Shown here: piece after piece, positions 1-13,823 of the stretch
How positions within the stretch are numbered: the first letter of the stretch is position 1
How the letters are laid out: every line of letters starts with the position of its first letter
Origin: Laetiporus sulphureus 93-53
Taxonomy: Eukaryota > Basidiomycota > Agaricomycetes > Polyporales > Laetiporaceae
Direction of reading: 5' to 3'
DNA: 64,000 nucleotides
NCBI RefSeq assembly: GCF_001632365.1
Contig: NW_024468552.1
Span: forward strand, 81,593 to 145,592
Position numbers and translations under genes: made by a program
The notes under the pieces: generated by a model
What the model saw: only the letters and a program-made list of their open reading frames with translations
What the model was told of the DNA's origin: nothing
Databases searched by the model: none

Positions 1-1423
1 AACAGAACGCAGTCCATCGTACAGATCCCATCCGACCGCACCTCGTGCAAACCATCGTCTACAAAATCGAACACTGCCACAGCAGAGACACAAGCCAGAG
101 TACATCGATGCTCGAGCAACAGACACTCAAGACCGATGACTGAACATTTTCGACGGTCTCTTCCTATATGATGGAAGCGTGCAAGATCGGTCAGAGTGCG
201 AAACGGAAGCATGCGTGCGATGAACGACAACGGGACGTCGAGCGCGACGGACGAAACATTCGAAGACCAAGTGGAATCGAGTGAAGTCACAGACTGCATA
301 CCCCTGAACGTCACGGACGATCGACGAGACAGCAGAGGAGGCGATCCATACCTGAGCGTAAATCCGCGTCTATCATCAGTCGAGCATACGCACGACCTGC
401 GAATAGCACCCCCAAGCGGAGGAATGCAGTATCCAACGAAGCAATGCGACCGCGCAAACTCCGATCCGTCACTCGAACCCGCAACCGGCGGCCGAGGCTG
501 AAAGAACCACAGCACGTCCATGACAACCGCTGTAAGTGAATGTAAAAATCGTTTCGAAAAACCAGCAGAAAATAATGCCAAATACTCACCATGCACGGCC
601 GCGAGAACATACACGGTAAACGTCATCAAGCGACGTGAGCGTATAGAAACCTAAAGCCGTTAACGATCCTTAACACGAACCACTCACCATGCACCGACGT
701 GACGACGTAGGTAGTCAACGCCACCAAGGAAGTTGTCCGTATATAATGCAATGTAACAGCGTAAAGCGCTGCGATTCAATGCGAATCAATGTGTGAATCA
801 TCACAGACGACGAATGAAAAGAAAATTCTCACTGTGCACCGCCACGAGCAGGAACGTAGTGAACGCCATCGTGGAACATGACCGGTTCGAAAGCAAGAAA
901 GCTCAACAGGGGCAGCGACGACGAAGAGAAGCAGCGGTGATTGTTACGTAAAGTACTTCCCAAAAGGTGTCGAACTGCAGCGACGATTGTTACGTAAGCC
1001 GTAGCGTTCACATTCTCTCAGATAATACCTTTGTTATTTGGAATATCTCATGTTGCATCTCTCAAGTATGATTGATGTCGTCTGTTTCGGTAGCAGCGAT
1101 TCCTCTTCAATGAATCAATGAGACGTCGGAAAAGTCGACTTCCAACTTAGTACTATAGTATTCACGGGCGCTCCCCGCCCCCAGATTAGCAAGATCTTGC
1201 CGTGACCGTAATTATCTGATATCTGGAATGTATATAACCAGTCATCAGATTTCTCGTACACTCACCGCAGCAGAGCCGTGAGATCTCTTTCGATCTTCGT
1301 GGACTGTCAAGTACTCGACCGACAGGTGCTACTGAGGCTATATTGCGTCTAGCTGCGCTGGGCAGGACGGATCAAAGAATCGCACGACTTCCTTCTAAGC
1401 AAAACTTGACAATTCCGAATAAG
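1..1423. other. 5' intergenic stretch with no supported gene
   Basis: No reading frame here resembles a known family and codon use looks random. The stretch holds an array of three related segments of about 50 bp (listed separately) and a direct repeat of about 21 bp at 931-951 and 977-997, which differ at two positions. A possible TATA element (tatataac) lies near 1230, upstream of the transporter gene that starts at 1424. The left edge may carry part of a gene outside the window. Confidence 0.5.
584..875 (-). repeat. Three imperfect direct repeats of about 50 bp
   Basis: Segments starting at about 584, 682 and 827 share an order of short matches on the + strand: ctcacc/ctcact, then tgcac, then a CG-rich part, then aacg(c/t)ca(t/c)c. 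Read on the - strand, each segment gives a short hydrophobic run ending in V-H followed at once by GTGAG, which looks like a splice donor. They could be decayed duplicated exons or a simple tandem duplication. Spacings are about 98 and 145 bp. The similarity was judged by eye. Confidence 0.45.
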
Positions 1424-3400
1424 ATGACGTCTGCTACGAACACTAGGACGCCTTATGTCGCTCGAACACCGGAGGCCACACATTTTGCGCCGGACATACC
1501 GCTGGTACGGCTGAATAGAGCGCTATCGTCAGCATCGGTTCTGCAAAGCGAAACGCAACAGCCAGGCTCCTTCCTCAACCATACAGCCCATGCCTTCCAT
1601 GCCAGCTGGAAGAAGTTCTCAATACGATGCAGCGAGACGTTCCGAAACAACATAGGACTCCTCATGATTGCATTTTCGCAAGCATTTGGATCGTCGATGA
1701 ACGTGTTCGTCAAGAAGCTCAACAATGTGGATCCTGCGGTGTCTATGTTTGAGGTATGGCTTTCTACGTTGATGACATGGATCAGCATCGACTAAGAGGC
1801 TTGGTTTCCTTGACAGCTCATTACTGTTCGGATGGTGCGCTGCACCTTTCTGAGATGTACTATTCTTGCAGACCTTAAATTCCAAGATGTGAAATAGGCA
1901 ATTACATGGATGTGTTGCGTCATATATATGTAAGTTCCACTCATCTTTCCTCTGCTTGCTTTACTGACTCTCCGACAGGGTCGTCATGAAGGTACCAGAT
2001 CCCATTCTTGGCCCAAAGGGCGTTCGGTTGTTGCTTGTGTTTAGAGGCATTTGCGGGTGCGTATGAACGCGTGATGGTCGAATAGTGCTGGCTGGCCTCA
2101 TCGCTTCTATAGCTTCACGGGTGTCTTCGGACTGTACTATTCTCTACAATATTTATCCCTCTCAGATGCAACGGTATTGCAATTCCTGGCGCCTATGTGC
2201 ACTGCGGTCGCCGGTGCCGTAGTCTTGAAGGAGGACTTCAAGCGCAGTCAAGCTGTTGCTAGCGGTGCGGTCTACAGTGCTGATGCGCTTTGGGGAAGTA
2301 CTGATATACTCTTCGTGGGAAGCCTTCAGTCTTGTCGGTGTAGTACTCATAGCGCGACCCACGTTTTTGTTTGGAGGCGCATCGAACGATGCTGCTTCAA
2401 CGCCGTCGGTGGTCATCGACGACCGAGCTATCGGTGTAGATTGGGTCACACCTGCGCAACGCTTGGCGGCTGTTGGGTGAGTAATAGGTAGCTGCACTGC
2501 GCACCAGATCTCGACTCTTATGTCACAGTAGAATTTCGATGATATCTGTCCTTGGAGCGACTGGGGCTTGTGAGGTTCCTCGATAGCGTGCAGCTGCTCA
2601 CCTAACGTCATACGCGTTCTAGACACGACAATTCGAGCAATCGGCAAGCAAGCACACCCTATGCACACAGTGATCGCGTACGCTACCCAATGTGTGATAT
2701 ACTCGACCATTGCGTAAGTCTTCCAGACCACTGCGTTGTCTTAAGGCGAAAGGTACTGATGCATTAATCTCCAATGGCCTAGGATGCTGATCACGCGCGA
2801 GCCTTTCGTCATCCCAACGCGAGTCGAGTGGATTGTCATGCTCGGAGCTATTGGCATATTCGGGTTTTCGCTTCAGGTAGGGCCATTCGACCGTCCTCTG
2901 TTGGACTCAAGCAAGCTAACTCACGTCAGATTTTATTGACAATGGGTCTTCAACGTAAGACAGCTGGTCGCGGCACTATGGCAATATATGTACAGGCGAG
3001 TATATCGTCACCACCATCCAATGTTCCACATATCAGTACAACCATTGATCTCTCTTCAGATCATCTTTGCAACCTTCAACGATTTGGTCTTCTTTCACTC
3101 AATACCTTCTCCGTTATCCATTCTCGGGACAGTAATCATCCTATCGTCTGCAATCTACGTCGCAGTAAGTGGGGAAATCCTGCAGGAGGGGAAATCTATT
3201 GACTGTTCACGATGTAGCTGTCCAAGAAACCTCCGAGCAACCACAAGCGTATGGGCAGCATTATCGGAAACCCGGATGACCTTTCTGTTGAAGAGGGCTT
3301 ACTGGCCAACCAGGAGGATGAAGACAAGGTTGAAGACGTTGAGACGTTCATAGAAGTCGTCACTGAGGGATCCGTTGACAATCCTCAACAGTCAGCTTAG
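1424..3400 (+). CDS. SLC35G-type drug/metabolite transporter (EamA family)
   Basis: This is a polytopic membrane protein of the drug/metabolite transporter superfamily, closest to the SLC35G group, whose substrates are mostly unknown. The start at 1424 (MTSATNTRTPYVA) opens an N-terminal cytosolic segment of about 80 residues. Family landmarks follow in order: NIGLLMIAFSQAFGSSMN, then DPAVSMFE, LITVRM, AITWMCCVIYM, MKVPDPILGPKGVRLLLVF, GVFGLYYSLQYLSLSDATV, FLAPMCTAVAGAVVLKEDF, LIARPTFLFG and a second EamA repeat ending GTVIILSSAIYVA. An acidic hydrophilic tail ends in NPQQSA. At least six short introns split it. Exon 2 is only 18 nt (1817-1834, encoding LITVRM), and the next exon (1898-1929) is 32 nt. 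All joins keep frame, so the gene looks intact. The family call is firm; the substrate cannot be read from sequence. Confidence 0.85.
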
Positions 3401-4022
3401 ACTGATCATTTCATTCTTCTTTCTCGTATGTCACGAATTCATCTTCTGCGTTTGTCAGTGTTGACAGCTCATCTTTCGACGCAGCGATGGTACTTTTCAA
3501 TCACCAACTTAGATGTAGCAGGTACTATTCCGCCGTTGGCTGGGTGCTTTGCACATACTCGAGCGCTCATAATCTAGACGCTTGCGAGAAGGCGAGCTTA
3601 GTGCGGCGATTATTGTGATTGAAAGCTGTTAAATGCGAAGGAAACTCCAGCTGCTCTGTCTCCGAGTAGAATACCTCGAGCTAGAATACTGTCTATCTGA
3701 GTGGAATGAGCTGTGGCGCAAGAGATTATTGAGTTGTTTCGTGCCACGTTCGTTGAAACTCCGCTTGAACCCGAACTGCCCTAGACCTCGAGGTCGGTTC
3801 CCTTTTTGACTCCGTCCTCACGGTTGATCACCCTCTTACGCCCTGTTCCAACCTCCAGCTCATCTCTAGTCTTTCATGTACGTGTCAATGTTTTCCCTTC
3901 GTCTCCTGCTGCGTGGTTCCTCGAAACGAAGGATCTGAGCGCCGTGCGCACGCGTGTCTCTTCCGTCGCTTTTACTCGATGTGCATTGCTGTCACAGCGA
4001 ATACTGACTATATCGCTGTAGA
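3401..4022 (+). promoter_or_regulatory. Intergenic and presumed promoter of beta-tubulin
   Basis: No gene is supported. A pyrimidine-rich leader lies at about 3785-3870, as is common just upstream of strongly expressed fungal genes. The ATG of the tubulin gene is at 4023. Confidence 0.4.
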
Positions 4023-5901
<1,879 letters not shown>

Positions 5902-7336
5902 GCGCATTCCTTCCAACGATTGTTTCACGTTATACATTATCCAGATGCTCGTATGTCCTCTAAAAAGCCATTTTACATATCATCCCTTTATTGGTCGCTT
6001 TCCGAGTTTTCTGCACGTCTTTTCGTACTTTATCCCTCGATTCACGCTGGCATCAAGTTACCCTAGTCTGCATACCTGTCGCCCCGTTCATTAACGTTGC
6101 ATGTCATGAATCCGATGTCTATCCCGCAGGTTTGCGCTGTATGACGTGATGTATGTGTCTCATCAACTCAAGCTTTGGCACGAAGTGCCTGAAGTTTGCA
6201 GATCTGGACTTCAGAGTAAGCGTTGAACTTGTTGAATCCCATTTTCTGACATCGATGTCACTGTAGCATATGATGTGGGGGAGCTGACAGTCTGCGCATT
6301 TTCAATTTTCACTGCATCTTTTCATCAAATTTTCTTCACATACAATTAGTGGTGCTCATCCATTGCAGATGTCAAAATGACTTAACATACCCAGACTTGC
6401 GCAAGCTATTCTCAATGTTTCTGCGCACGAACCGACGCTTCTTTCGTCAACTGAAGATGCGGAGAGATCTAGTTCCGTAGGTCCCGGCGTGACTACCCTC
6501 CTCCAGCCAATGTACTTCAAGCACTGCCGATCAAGCCGACATATTAACCCGCGCCTAGTGGAAACTACCGCTGGTGTGAAGACCACGGTGAATACTTACA
6601 CACTCGACTCACGGATGTTCCTCGCCGGCACGGCTCCCTGTCCTCGCTACATTGCTTGGCTCCGGTGCCAAGGTGGACGTTGTCCGGTGAGGTATTCCCA
6701 GCGAATGCGTCCAGTGGTCCAAGTATGGAATTATGCTATGTCGTGCGCTCGCGTGTGGACCGCCAACGACGATGTAACGTGGTTGTTCAGGCCGGAGTTG
6801 ATACGGCCGCTCACATACGAAAATACGCAAATCTCGATGCCACGGTCATGTGTTGATGGCAGGCGCTGTGTCTGTTACCTGCGAAGTTAGGAAGTTACGA
6901 AGCCGCTGTCATGGGCATTGATCCGAAGGTGGGAAGGCTACGTTCTCTGAAAATGATCTAGTTCTAAGTGGAAAGTGACCAGTGCTGAAGCGCTGACGTG
7001 CGGGGTCGCGATGGGACTGTTCAGCGCAATATGCACACTGGTCTTCGGGTTCGGGCCCAATAAAGGTAGGCGAACAGCTGGATGCGGAGACATACCGCCC
7101 TGTCGGGCTGTGCCGATTGAACACCATCGGAGGTTGATCCCTACCGAGCAACGCTTTGGCCAACTCGGGGTAGAATTTCCAAGCACCTGGCCTCCTCTGT
7201 GGTGTGTCAAATTGATTTCTTTTCTACGGCATCTCACGCTGCAACATATAGGCGCTGCGCTACTATCTGGCGTATATAGGTGCGTCTCCACCTGGGAGTG
7301 TATGTCATATCTTTCACCTGCGATTTCTTGTGACTG
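5902..7336. other. Intergenic: tubulin 3' region and P450 upstream region
   Basis: The first 250 bases or so are likely tubulin 3' UTR and terminator. Between about 6350 and 7330 there are overlapping open frames on both strands, none resembling a known family and none with convincing splice structure. I see no supported gene. Confidence 0.45.
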
Positions 7337-9527
7337 ATGCATCCCGCCAGCTCGTATCGCCTACGCCTCTTGAGAGACTTTATCCGTCTCTTCGTTGCAC
7401 CCTCGCTGCTGTTGAACCTCGTCTTGCGCCTTAGCGGTGTTCAGTTCGGGTTGCTTCGTATACTCGCATATCCGATCTGGATAACTGTATGCGTACATGC
7501 GAGAACTAAATATCGCGACTGGGCCCACGCCCGCGACGCTCATAGGCTCGGCGCGAGGACAATTCCTTGCGTCGTCGGCAAATGGCCAGGAAATCTGGAC
7601 ATCTATCTGAGGCTTATGAAGACTGGCGATGAGACCTATCTTGCCTCTGTCCAGCTAAGCCTATTCGAGGAATATCAGGCCACCACTCTCAATCTTAGGC
7701 TATTGTGGCGAGACGTTGTAGGTCGCCGTCTGATTTCTGCACCGTTACATCACCCTGATTTCTTGTAGATTATGACCATGGATGAGAAGCATATTCATTT
7801 CATTCTTGCAACTGGGTTCCAGCATTTCTGGCGTGGCAACCTGCAGAAGGAGCGCATGTAAGTGTCCTTCATCTCGACGTTAAATACCGCGTTTTGGTTT
7901 TGACTTGGTGCCTAGGGAATCATTTCTTGGATCGGGGATCTTCAATCGTGATGACGAGGCAAGTGCTGCAAACTTCCAGACTCCTCTGCTGTACTTACTT
8001 GTATATTAGGCGTGGAAGGCGGTCAGTACTCGATACAACTTCTCTATCGTTCCATACTGATTATTTGCCTTAGCACCGAGCATTAGCTCGTCCCTTCTTC
8101 TCGCGAGATCGTATCACAGACTTTGAACTCTTCGAGAGATACACGGACCGCACTCTCATGCTCATATCGTCTCGCTGTTCCGCAGACGGACCCGTTGAAG
8201 TGCAGGACCTGTACGCGAGGTTCACCCTCGATGCTGCATCAGAATTTCTGTTCGGCCAGAACCTGGAGACGCTCTCGGGTAAATTACCAATCCCAGGGCA
8301 GACGCATCTTAGCGCAAAAGGCTCCGTGATGGACGATGACTTCGGATCATTTGTACGGGCGTTTGAGTCGGCTCAGGAAAGGATTATGACGAGATCGCGG
8401 CGAGGATATTTCTGGCCGGTCTACGAGCTATTCGGACGTGACCCTCAGCTCCGTCATATGGAGGTCATTAAGGGGTGGGTCAATCCGGTGTTTGACCACG
8501 TCATGCGGAACAAGGCTCAAATGCAGAAGGCCGGGGCGAAGAACTCCTTGGACCAGAGCATTTTCCTTGAATATCTTGCCGAACAGACGGAAGGTAAGTA
8601 CTGTCGATTCCAGAGAAATTCTTGTCGCTCAATCTCAGGCGGTTAGATCGGAAACTCATTCAAGACCAATTACTCAACATTCTCCTGGCCTCCAGGGACA
8701 CAGTCAGTTTCTATGATATTTTTGCGGCCGATTCGTCTGAACGTCCATTCCATAGACATCCTCCCTGCTCACATTCATCACCTACTTCCTCGCGATGCAT
8801 CCGGACGTCGCGCAGAAATTGCGCAAAGAAGTGCTCGAGTACTGTGGCGCAGATGGGACACCTACCTTTGAGACAATCAAGTCTATGAGATATAGTATGT
8901 TGCCCTGCCTTTTTTTGTTGAGCGTTGAACTGTGCTAATCTCATCGGCTTCTAGTGCGCGCTGTGATTAACGAGACTCTCCGCGTCTTCCCTCCCGTTGC
9001 GACAAACTCACGCGAAAGTCGACCACAGGCGTGTCTTCTCCCCAGACCTGATTGCACACTCCCCGCGGATCCTCGGCCCCTCTACTTCCCTGCGTCGACA
9101 CCGGTAATATATCTACCTATTCTCACCCACCGAAACCCCGCGCTGTGGGGAGATGACGCGGACAAGTTTGACCCTGACCGCTGGCTGGACCACCGTCTGT
9201 CGATATTCACCTCAAACCCAATGATCTTCACGCCTTTCAGCGCTGGGCCGCGTATCGTAAGTAACATAGTGGTTTCGCCGCACAGATTATGGTCTCACGA
9301 CAGCGTAGTGTCTCGGACAAAACTACGCCCTCAACGAGGCGTCATATTTCCTCACGCGGCTGATACAGAAATTCGATACATTCACGCTTGCCCCTGAAGC
9401 TCAGCCGGACGGTTCAGTACCACCGCCAGAGTGGAAGGCTGCTAAAGGACGGCAAAGCATCGAAAAATTATGGCCTAGTTCGGCATTGACGAGCTTCGTC
9501 AAGGTGTGTCCCGCGTTCTGCGCTTAG
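7337..9527 (+). CDS. Cytochrome P450, CYP63-like
   Basis: This is a haem-thiolate monooxygenase of the fungal CYP52/CYP63 type; such enzymes hydroxylate fatty acids, alkanes or aromatics at the ER membrane. The N-terminus (MHPASSYRLRLLRDFIRLF) leads into hydrophobic segments that anchor the protein. Landmarks in order: WRGNLQKERM, FLGSGIFNRDDEAWK, HRALARPFF, I-helix LLASRDTTSSLLTF, ExxR as NETLR, PERF-like DPDRWLDHR, and haem loop FSAGPRICLGQ with the ligand Cys as the first codon after an intron (9308). It ends AFCA at 9527. About ten short introns are present, including a GC-AG one after FNRDDE (donor gcaagt near 7960). Joins at the I-helix and haem loop restore canonical sequence, so it looks functional. 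The HR motif is preceded by WKA where WKF is common. The CYP63 assignment is by memory of family sequence and is moderately secure. Confidence 0.88.
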
Positions 9528-9992
9528 TTAAATTGTGGAATGGCTTATATGGAATGAAAGGGTGGCCTTTGGGTACGCTTCGACAAGATAGAATAGATTC
9601 AATCTGTGTGCAACTTAGCTTTGAAGTTCAAGTTCAGCGTTTAAATTAGATGGTCATTGCACTTGTTTCATGTTACCTCCATAGAAGGCGCTGGATTCCG
9701 TGATTGTTTGATCGATGCATAAGATCCCTTTTCAACGGCATTCAAATAGCAGACGCTCAACGACGTACATCTACCGTATTATTATTGAGATAACATCAAG
9801 GAACATGCATGGATACCACCTCAACCAATATCGGGATGTATTCAGGTCAACAAACTCAAGTTGAAGTGTATTACGGCGTTATCTTAAACGGGAGTAATTG
9901 TAAGTAACAGCTTAGCGCTGGTCGCTGCGGGGGCACGACATAGCCACCGTTGACAGACACCTCCACTCCTTCCCCTGACTGCGCCTAGCATC
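9528..9992 (+). promoter_or_regulatory. Intergenic between P450 and epsin genes
   Basis: This stretch is AT-richer than its surroundings and holds no gene. It must contain the P450 terminator and the epsin promoter. A small direct repeat of gttcaa occurs near 9624-9637. No TATA box stands out. Confidence 0.35.
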
Positions 9993-11785
9993 ATGTCGAC
10001 CATGCAGCACTTCGGTAAGGGGATGATGAGGGTGGCCAAGAATTACACCAAAGGCTACTCGGAAGTGCAGGCCAAAGTGCGAGACGCGACGTCCAACGAC
10101 CCTTGGGGACCGTCGGGTACGCAGATGAACGAGATCGCCCAAATGACGTTTAATCAGTGAGTATCAGACTGAAAATCCACCGCTCATGAGTGAACCGGTG
10201 GTAGGAACGACTTCATCGAGGTCATGGAAATGCTCGACAAGCGACTCAATGACAAGGGAAAGAATTGGCGTCATGTATTCAAGGCATGTACAATATCCGA
10301 GGCGCGGACAGCGAGTCTGATGCCATGCAGTCCCTTACCGTTCTAGATTACCTTCTACACGCTGGATCGGAGAACGTAGTGATCTATTTCAAGGACAACA
10401 TCTACATCGTCAAGACCCTCAAGGAGTTCCAATACATTGATGAGGATGGCAAGGATCAAGGAGCGAACGTGCGTCAAAAGGCAAAAGATATCACTAATCT
10501 GCTGCAGGACGATGAGCGGCTGCGGAAGGAGCGACGTTCGCGCGCAAACATGCGCGATCGCATGGTGCGCGGCCGGGGTGGCACCATGGATGGTGCGGAC
10601 GAATTCGGGGACGAAAATGCCCAACGACGGTCGCGAAGCCTACCGCCACGGCGTCAGGGGACGGAAACTGACGCAGAGCTGCAGCGTGCGATCGAGGAGA
10701 GCAAGAGATCGCTTGCGGAGGAGCAGGCGCAGCAGGGCTGGATGACGGCGGAGGAACGGGATTTGCAGCAGGCGATCAAGCTGAGCGAGGAAGAGGAGGC
10801 GCGGCGCGCTAAGGCCATCGCGGATTCAAATAATTCCTCGCTGTTCGATGACCCGAATCAATCGTGCGTGTGCGACATCCAGATGACAGCTGGCATAACC
10901 TGACATGGTGTTCCCCAAGGGCCTCAACCGCCACGAGCAGCACCAACCCTTTCCCACTAGTAGACATGTCGGCAACCGGTCTCCAGCCGCAGTTTACGTC
11001 GATGCAGCCGCAATTCACATCCTTCAACCCATATCAGCAGCAAGCGCAGCAGGAGGCCATGCAGGCTGAGTATATGCGGCAGCAACAGGAGTGGATGCAG
11101 CAGCAACAGCAGCTACAGGCGCAGCAGCAAGCGCAGCTTATGGCCGCTCAGCAGGAAGAGATGATGCGGCAGCAGATGCTCGCCATGCAACAGCAACAAC
11201 AACAACAGATGCTAATGGCACAGCCAACTGGCTTTGGGTAAGAGCATAATGCGTTAGAATGTTGATTACCGTGGCCCATGTGACTTCTCGCAGCTCAAAC
11301 AATCCATTCGCGCCGTCGACATCGCCGGCGGTTTCAGTCACGACGTCCTCGCTGGGGCAGTACTCCCACTCCATGTCGGCTTCACCAGCGCCCCAGAGCT
11401 CAAGTCCTGTCTTCAACTTGCAAGGCACCTACGCCAATACCCCTAGCTCGGCTTCGCCTCCTCCTCCGTCACATTCTGCGCCGCCGAGATCACAGACAGC
11501 GCAGGGGAAGACACGCGCGGACGAGCAGCACGCACACCTCGCGGACCTGTTCGCCAACCGAGAGGATGGTATCGATACCTTCGGCAATTTCGGTCAACTC
11601 AGGTGGGTCTTACATATTCTGCGCTTCGCACGAAGTATCTGACGCCTCGCCCGGTCTACAGGTATGGTCAGCAGGCCGGACGGTTGATCGGGCAGTCGAC
11701 GGGCCAGCCGCAATCTTCTTACAATCCCTTCTCGCAACAGCAGCAAAGTCAGCAAAGCAGCGAGCAGCCATTCTTCTCCATATGA
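9993..11785 (+). CDS. Epsin-like endocytic adaptor (ENTH, two UIMs, NPF motifs)
   Basis: This is a clathrin-associated adaptor of the Ent1/Ent2 type. The ENTH domain (about residues 10-140, KNYTKGYSEVQAKVRDAT to NLLQDDERLRKERR) binds phosphoinositides at the plasma membrane. It contains NDPWGPSGTQMNEIA and SLTVLDYLLHAGSENVV. Two ubiquitin-interacting motifs follow: ELQRAIEESKRSLAEE and ERDLQQAIKLSEEEEARR. The rest is disordered, with a long Q/M-rich tract (about 11030-11215) and three NPF motifs (NPFPL, NPFAPS, NPFSQQ) that bind EH-domain partners such as Pan1/Ede1. The intron after HVFK (10284-10330, 47 nt) must be spliced to keep frame and begins with GC, so it is a GC-AG intron. Further joins (SLFDDPNQ to SASTATSSTNPF, GFG to SNNPFAPS, GQLR to YGQQAG) keep frame. 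The start MSTMQHFGKGMMRV is the natural ENTH beginning. Confidence 0.93.
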
Positions 11786-12540
11786 TATAAGCGCATGTCT
11801 GTCGCCTTCCCTTATCATCGCAATTTCTTTGCCACCTAACATTCTCTAGCTTCCTTTGCCCAATTTGCTTCCGTCCCGAACTATTGTTCGTATGGGTTGG
11901 TTTATCGACAATAGTATCCGTACACATACCCTCCTTGCGTTATTGGATTCACTCTTTTCTCTTTGTGGATCATGACCTAGTTCACTATTGTTCCTGTCTG
12001 ATGGCGCGGGCTACGAGAGACGAAGTATGGACGTTTCCGGTCTGCTCACAACCTAAATTGAATCAATATGTACATTGTGTGTTTCTGATTAGTTGGGAAT
12101 CCCTTGCGCCAATCCTGTGCGTTAAACCGACATCCGATGAAATTACCGCTGTGAGGCAGAGTGCCCCTTTCAGCATCTTGACGATCTCCGAGTAGTCGGG
12201 ATTACAGCTGGATATCCCGTCAATTCACGGGGTTCACCAATTCCTCTCTGAGACCGCCCGAACATGCTAGCTTACTGTTCATGACGAGTCAATGTGAGAT
12301 GCTGCCGTTTCGCCGTTGAACCGCGTCATCTCCTTGTTTGTTTGTTTTTGCTTCCGACGTCAGAATGGTCGAAAGTACAATAACATCGTGCGGTGGTACA
12401 AAAAGGGATGCAACGACAGGTCATACGACGTCAGATCGCTCTGAAGTCCTCCTTCATCAATGGCAGCCCACGAAAATGCCTAGCCACGCAGGTGATGCTC
12501 TGCTGGTCGTCTTTGAGCCAAGGCACCTATAGCGATTTCA
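11786..12540. other. Intergenic: epsin 3' region, nothing recognised
   Basis: The stretch holds no frame with family resemblance. It is pyrimidine-rich at its start, as expected for a 3' UTR. Confidence 0.4.
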
Positions 12541-13453
12541 GGCGTAGACTTCGTAAACGTTAAGCATCACGACACATATCCTGCCATTGACCCAGCGAAG
12601 GCTGACCTGAAGGGCAAGGTTGTTGTGACAGGCGCCTCGAAGGGCATCGGCAAAGCTATAGCACTCGCCTTCGCTCAAGCGGGCGTGTCTGGCCTTGTCC
12701 TTCTGGCGCGATCGGACATGAATGCCGTAAAGGCCGTATGTGAGGCGGCGCAACGGCCAGGCCAGTCGCTAAGAGCGCTCATTGTTCATTGCGACATCAC
12801 CAACATCGAGCATGTCTCCGCGGCTTCGAACATCGTCAAGGACACGTTCGGACGGCTCGACATCTTGGTCAACAATGCGGGGTACATGGAGCACTATAGC
12901 CTGCTAGGAGACGCGGACCCTGAAGGATAATGGAGAGTATACACAATCAGCAATCGGGGGACGTACCACGTCACGCGAGAATTCCTGCCGCTATTGATAG
13001 AGTGCGGAGGTGACAAGACAATCATCAACTTGAACAGTGTCGCTGCGCATCTGCTGCAACCACGTTTCTCGGCATATGAGGTGGGCGTCCAGCCATTCTT
13101 ATATCTAACCATCCCACGATATAAAACTGATCTCACCTGCAGTCCAGCAAACCCGTACTGCTGCGGTTCACCGAGCTGGTTATGGCTGAATATAGCGAGA
13201 ACGGTATTCTCGCCTATTCAGTGCACCCAGGAGCAATCGCCTCGGACATGTCTGTGACCATGCCAGACATGAAGCACCTGATACTAGACACTCCCGAGAT
13301 TGCGTCGCATACGACCGTTTGGCTTGCGCGGTAACGGAGGGAGTGGTAGCGGGACGCTACGTTAGCTGCCATTTGTGGGATATGGACGAGCTGTTGGCAA
13401 AGAAAAAGCAGATCGTTGACGGCGATAAGCTTAAGGTCAGGATGGTCGTGTAA
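12541..13453 (+). pseudogene. Short-chain dehydrogenase/reductase pseudogene
   Basis: Residues typical of classical SDR enzymes are easy to follow: KGKVVVTGASKGIGKAIA (NAD(P)-binding TGxxxGIG), HCDITN, LDILVNNAGYMEHYS (NNAG), RGTYHVTREFLP, IINLNSVAAH (catalytic Ser), SAYESSK (YxxxK, split by an intact GT-AG intron at about 13081-13142) and YSVHPGAIASDM. It is broken twice. An in-frame TAA stands at 12928-12930 just before WRVYTISNRGTY, and a frame change at about 13329-13332 (gcgcggtaacgg) separates TTVWLA from GRYVSCHLWDMDELL. No start codon is found in frame upstream: a TGA lies about 30 bases before the first homologous codon. The tail KLKVRMVV ends in TAA at 13453. The intron is still well formed, so decay seems recent. 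A sequencing error could explain one lesion but hardly both plus the missing start. Confidence 0.75.
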
Positions 13454-13823
13454 ATTGTAACTGTCTGCGAGTCTGAGACAGCTGACATGATTGGCTTCGA
13501 CATCTTATCACGGCCAGATGTATTCAGCTGCATACATTGAGTGAAATAACGTGTCAATATCAGAGATGGGAATAGCCATACGGTACATTGGCGTCAAGTG
13601 CGATTTGGAGCGATGAATTTCATTTGAGCCGCAGCCGCAACCGACCAGAACCACAGTCAGCCGTAGGAACAACCGCTTCACAACAAGAATAGAGATGTGT
13701 AAGCACCGTATGGTGCACTAAGCTGCAAGGAGTTTACAATGACGGTCTATGTAACTTGCGAGCTTCACGTGCAGACTCACCACTACTTGCGCTGCTATAC
13801 TTAGCGTTTGAGCACATCCGCCT
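13454..13823. other. Intergenic between converging genes
   Basis: A short stretch between the 3' ends of the SDR pseudogene (+) and the NIF-domain gene (-). No gene or clear element seen. Confidence 0.4.
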
